Shown: positions 62,150 to 64,000 of the stretch, one piece after another
Layout: the number at the start of each line of letters is the position of its first letter
Numbering within the stretch: the first letter of the stretch is position 1
Assembly (NCBI RefSeq): GCF_000738735.6
Contig: NC_046339.1
Location: 17,304,714 to 17,368,713, forward strand
DNA from: Corvus cornix cornix
Lineage: Eukaryota; Chordata; Aves; Passeriformes; Corvidae
DNA length: 64,000 bases
Direction: 5' to 3'
Program-made: the position numbers and the translations under genes
The notes under the pieces: generated by a model
Databases searched by the model: none
Seen by the model: the letters and a program-made list of their open reading frames with translations, nothing else
What the model was told of the DNA's origin: nothing

Positions 62150-62155
62150 AATAAA
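62150..62155 (+). terminator. SCG2: Distal SCG2 poly(A) signal AATAAA
   Basis: Last AATAAA of the cluster, with a T/GT-rich element 20-40 bases after it. Confidence 0.6.
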
Positions 62156-62175
62156 TTATTTCTGGACAATCGACT

Positions 62176-64000
62176 GTGTTTCTTTGTGAGAGTTGATAAA
62201 GTCATACTAACTGGAAACATTTTTTTACTTCTACATATGACTCTTCTGAAATATATTGTTTTTCCTACAGATTAAGTTGTTAGCATAAACTTGTGGTTTT
62301 CTGGGCCATAAGAACATCAGCTGGTATTACCCTTAAGGGCAGGGGGTACCTAAAGAGCTTGCTGAAGTCAATCAGTGTAATAATTGCATTACCTACAACT
62401 GAAAATTGGGCCTTACATGATTAAGAGATGTATCAGTGTCTCTTGGCAGCATGAGGAACATAAATGCTCTGTCCAGACAGGCTCTATGATGAAGCTCTGA
62501 AAAAAATACAAAATGGAACCTTCATTTGTGAGCTCTGGAAAGCTCTGCTGGAGTAGCTGGGAAGCTCTGCAGATGAGTCCCCCTCCATCTCTCACAATGG
62601 CAACCACAAAGAAAAAGCCAGGCTCCAAGGCAAGGCAGGCAGACAGCTCCCCTGTGGGGAACAGCACTGCTTTGTCTGATAAAAATATTATTTCCTTTTT
62701 TATGAATTGACCATTACATGTCACATAAATACACAGAAAACCTTTATTATTCAGCACATTATCTGGACACTTGAAATGTCTCTTGAGCTCCTGTTATGAC
62801 CGGCAGTAGATGGTCTGGAAAGGTTCTGGCTCTTTTACAGAAGGAAATGTGCTTGCATAACTCTGTGAGTCAGATGTGGTTTTCACTGGGACAGTGAAAT
62901 CATTTCCAGGATTATAGTTTAAAAGTGGTATTCCCTGTGGTATTCTCCAGCATCTCATCTGGGCTAAGTGGGGTGGGGATGATTTTTTGGCAAGGCAATG
63001 TCTAACGAAGTACAAAGGCTGCAGAAATAAAACTTCATCTTCACTGTCACCATTACCCTGAGCAAGCGCAGCTGACAGGAGCTCAGACCCTGTTCCAGCC
63101 ATTATTCCTTGAACATACACCAGACAATAAAGTATCTGGTTTTCCAGGGGTGTGGAGGACCTGGAAGAGATGTCACACGTGGTGATGACAGGTGGGAGTT
63201 CCTTAGCACCATTCCCCTCCTGCCATAGCCTGTAGCAATCCCTTGCTACCCTGGCTCCTGAGCTGACCAAAGCCCTGGGGAACTGTTTGGCTGCCTCCAG
63301 GCTCTTAGGGAGAGCTCATTAAAAATTTGGGAGACCAGAATGGTTTTGGATCTAAGAAACCAGTAGTGCAAACCTATGCATAAAAGGACAGGTGCTGTCA
63401 GACACTGTATAGAAGAGGAAATAGCTTTGGAAAATCCAAATCTTGGCATGAGTAACTACATCACTTTTTTAGAAGACCACCTCATTCACAGTGTGTGCAA
63501 GCCATTAGGGACTTTGTGGTTCATCTTCACAAAAAAGAAAAGGGGTGTCGTGCTTGAAATAACAGAATTGCACTTCATCTAACAGAACTCTATGGAAGCT
63601 TCAAGCTGATTTCGAGCTAAAAAGTAACATCAGCACTTTTTCCTCTTCAAGCCACAGAAAGTAGACAACTAATTTCCCTATGAAGTGCTTTATTTCTAAC
63701 AAACTCATATCCAACTCTATACTGAAATTAAATGAAATGAGAAAATATTAAATAGACAGCACTCTCTTGGTAGCTATAGCTGCCTCTTGCTATGCAACCA
63801 AAGCTCACGCAGAAGAGCAGATATTTATACCTGAATATGCAAGACAGCATTATCCCAATGTACATCCCATCATGAGATCTGCTCCATTAAACCACTCCAG
63901 AGCCTCCCCCTGCAGAGAGGCTGTGTAGTGCTTAATTGTTTTTAACAGCCATGGCTGCTTCTGCTTTCATTTGTCTGTGGTTTGTGTTTTCTTTATGGGT
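62176..64000. other. Intergenic DNA downstream of SCG2
   Basis: No gene supported. The longest frame is 158 codons on the minus strand (62794-63270), with a peptide that looks moderately protein-like but matches nothing I know. An AP-1 heptamer TGAGTCA lies at 62866-62872. By vertebrate synteny the next gene would be KCNE4; no KCNE4-like sequence is present here. Confidence 0.5.

Larger units (their letters stand above)
61705..62175 (+). other. SCG2: SCG2 3' UTR
   Basis: AT-rich sequence after the TAA stop with AATAAA at 61975-61980, 62075-62080, 62083-62088 and 62150-62155. The 62150 signal is followed by GT-rich sequence (GTGTTTCTTTGTGAG), which makes it a good final site. A (TA)6 run lies at about 62092-62104. 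Confidence 0.75.

Noticed and set aside
1..64000. CR1 LINE elements, CRISPR arrays, operons or prokaryotic systems
   Set aside because: I searched by eye for CR1 3'-end repeats and regularly spaced repeats and found none; gene structure is eukaryotic throughout. Old, diverged CR1 fragments could still escape notice without a repeat search.

Overview
The window looks like nuclear DNA from a bird, probably a songbird; this is inferred, not proven. The reasons are mammal-type split genes with GT-AG introns, two proteins that align closely along their length with vertebrate AP1S3 and SCG2, low repeat density, compact introns, and a solo LTR whose U5 end resembles songbird class II endogenous retroviruses. 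No bacterial, phage, CRISPR or operon-like structure was seen. Most open reading frames in the window are chance frames.

Layout. (1) Positions 1 to about 600 may hold the 3' end of an upstream + strand transcript with an AATAAA at 582; by vertebrate synteny this could be WDFY1. (2) A complete 356-bp solo LTR on the minus strand lies at 2829-3184, flanked by a perfect 6-bp target duplication. (3) A CpG island at about 4590-5060 carries the AP1S3 promoter and an exon 1 that codes only for the initiator methionine. (4) AP1S3 covers 4890-21483 in five coding exons and encodes 154 residues (sigma-1C subunit of the AP-1 clathrin adaptor). Its 3' UTR begins with a tandem duplication and may run to about 23.72 kb. 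(5) From about 23.7 to 56.3 kb there is no gene I can support. It holds small tandem repeats and several motif clusters of enhancer type: twin RFX-like sites, CRE plus AP-1, an AP-1 doublet, an RFX/SOX-like block and a POU palindrome. (6) A 30-bp minisatellite and a 160-bp pyrimidine tract lead into a GC-rich TATA promoter, a short noncoding exon 1, a roughly 3.1-kb intron, and the single coding exon of SCG2 (59824-61704, 626 residues) with several poly(A) signals. (7) Positions 62.2-64 kb have no recognisable gene.

How they relate. Both genes serve membrane traffic. AP1S3 acts in AP-1 coats at the trans-Golgi network and endosomes; SCG2 is a granin that helps build dense-core granules and is cut to neuropeptides such as secretoneurin. 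They share an orientation and a conserved neighbourhood, but nothing in the sequence shows co-regulation. SCG2 is known in mammals as a target of CREB and AP-1/Fos, so the CRE and AP-1 clusters between the genes and in SCG2 intron 1 are the most useful leads for regulation. I found no convincing new biological system; the best leads are these elements, changes at SCG2 processing and signature sites, and the solo LTR near the AP1S3 promoter.
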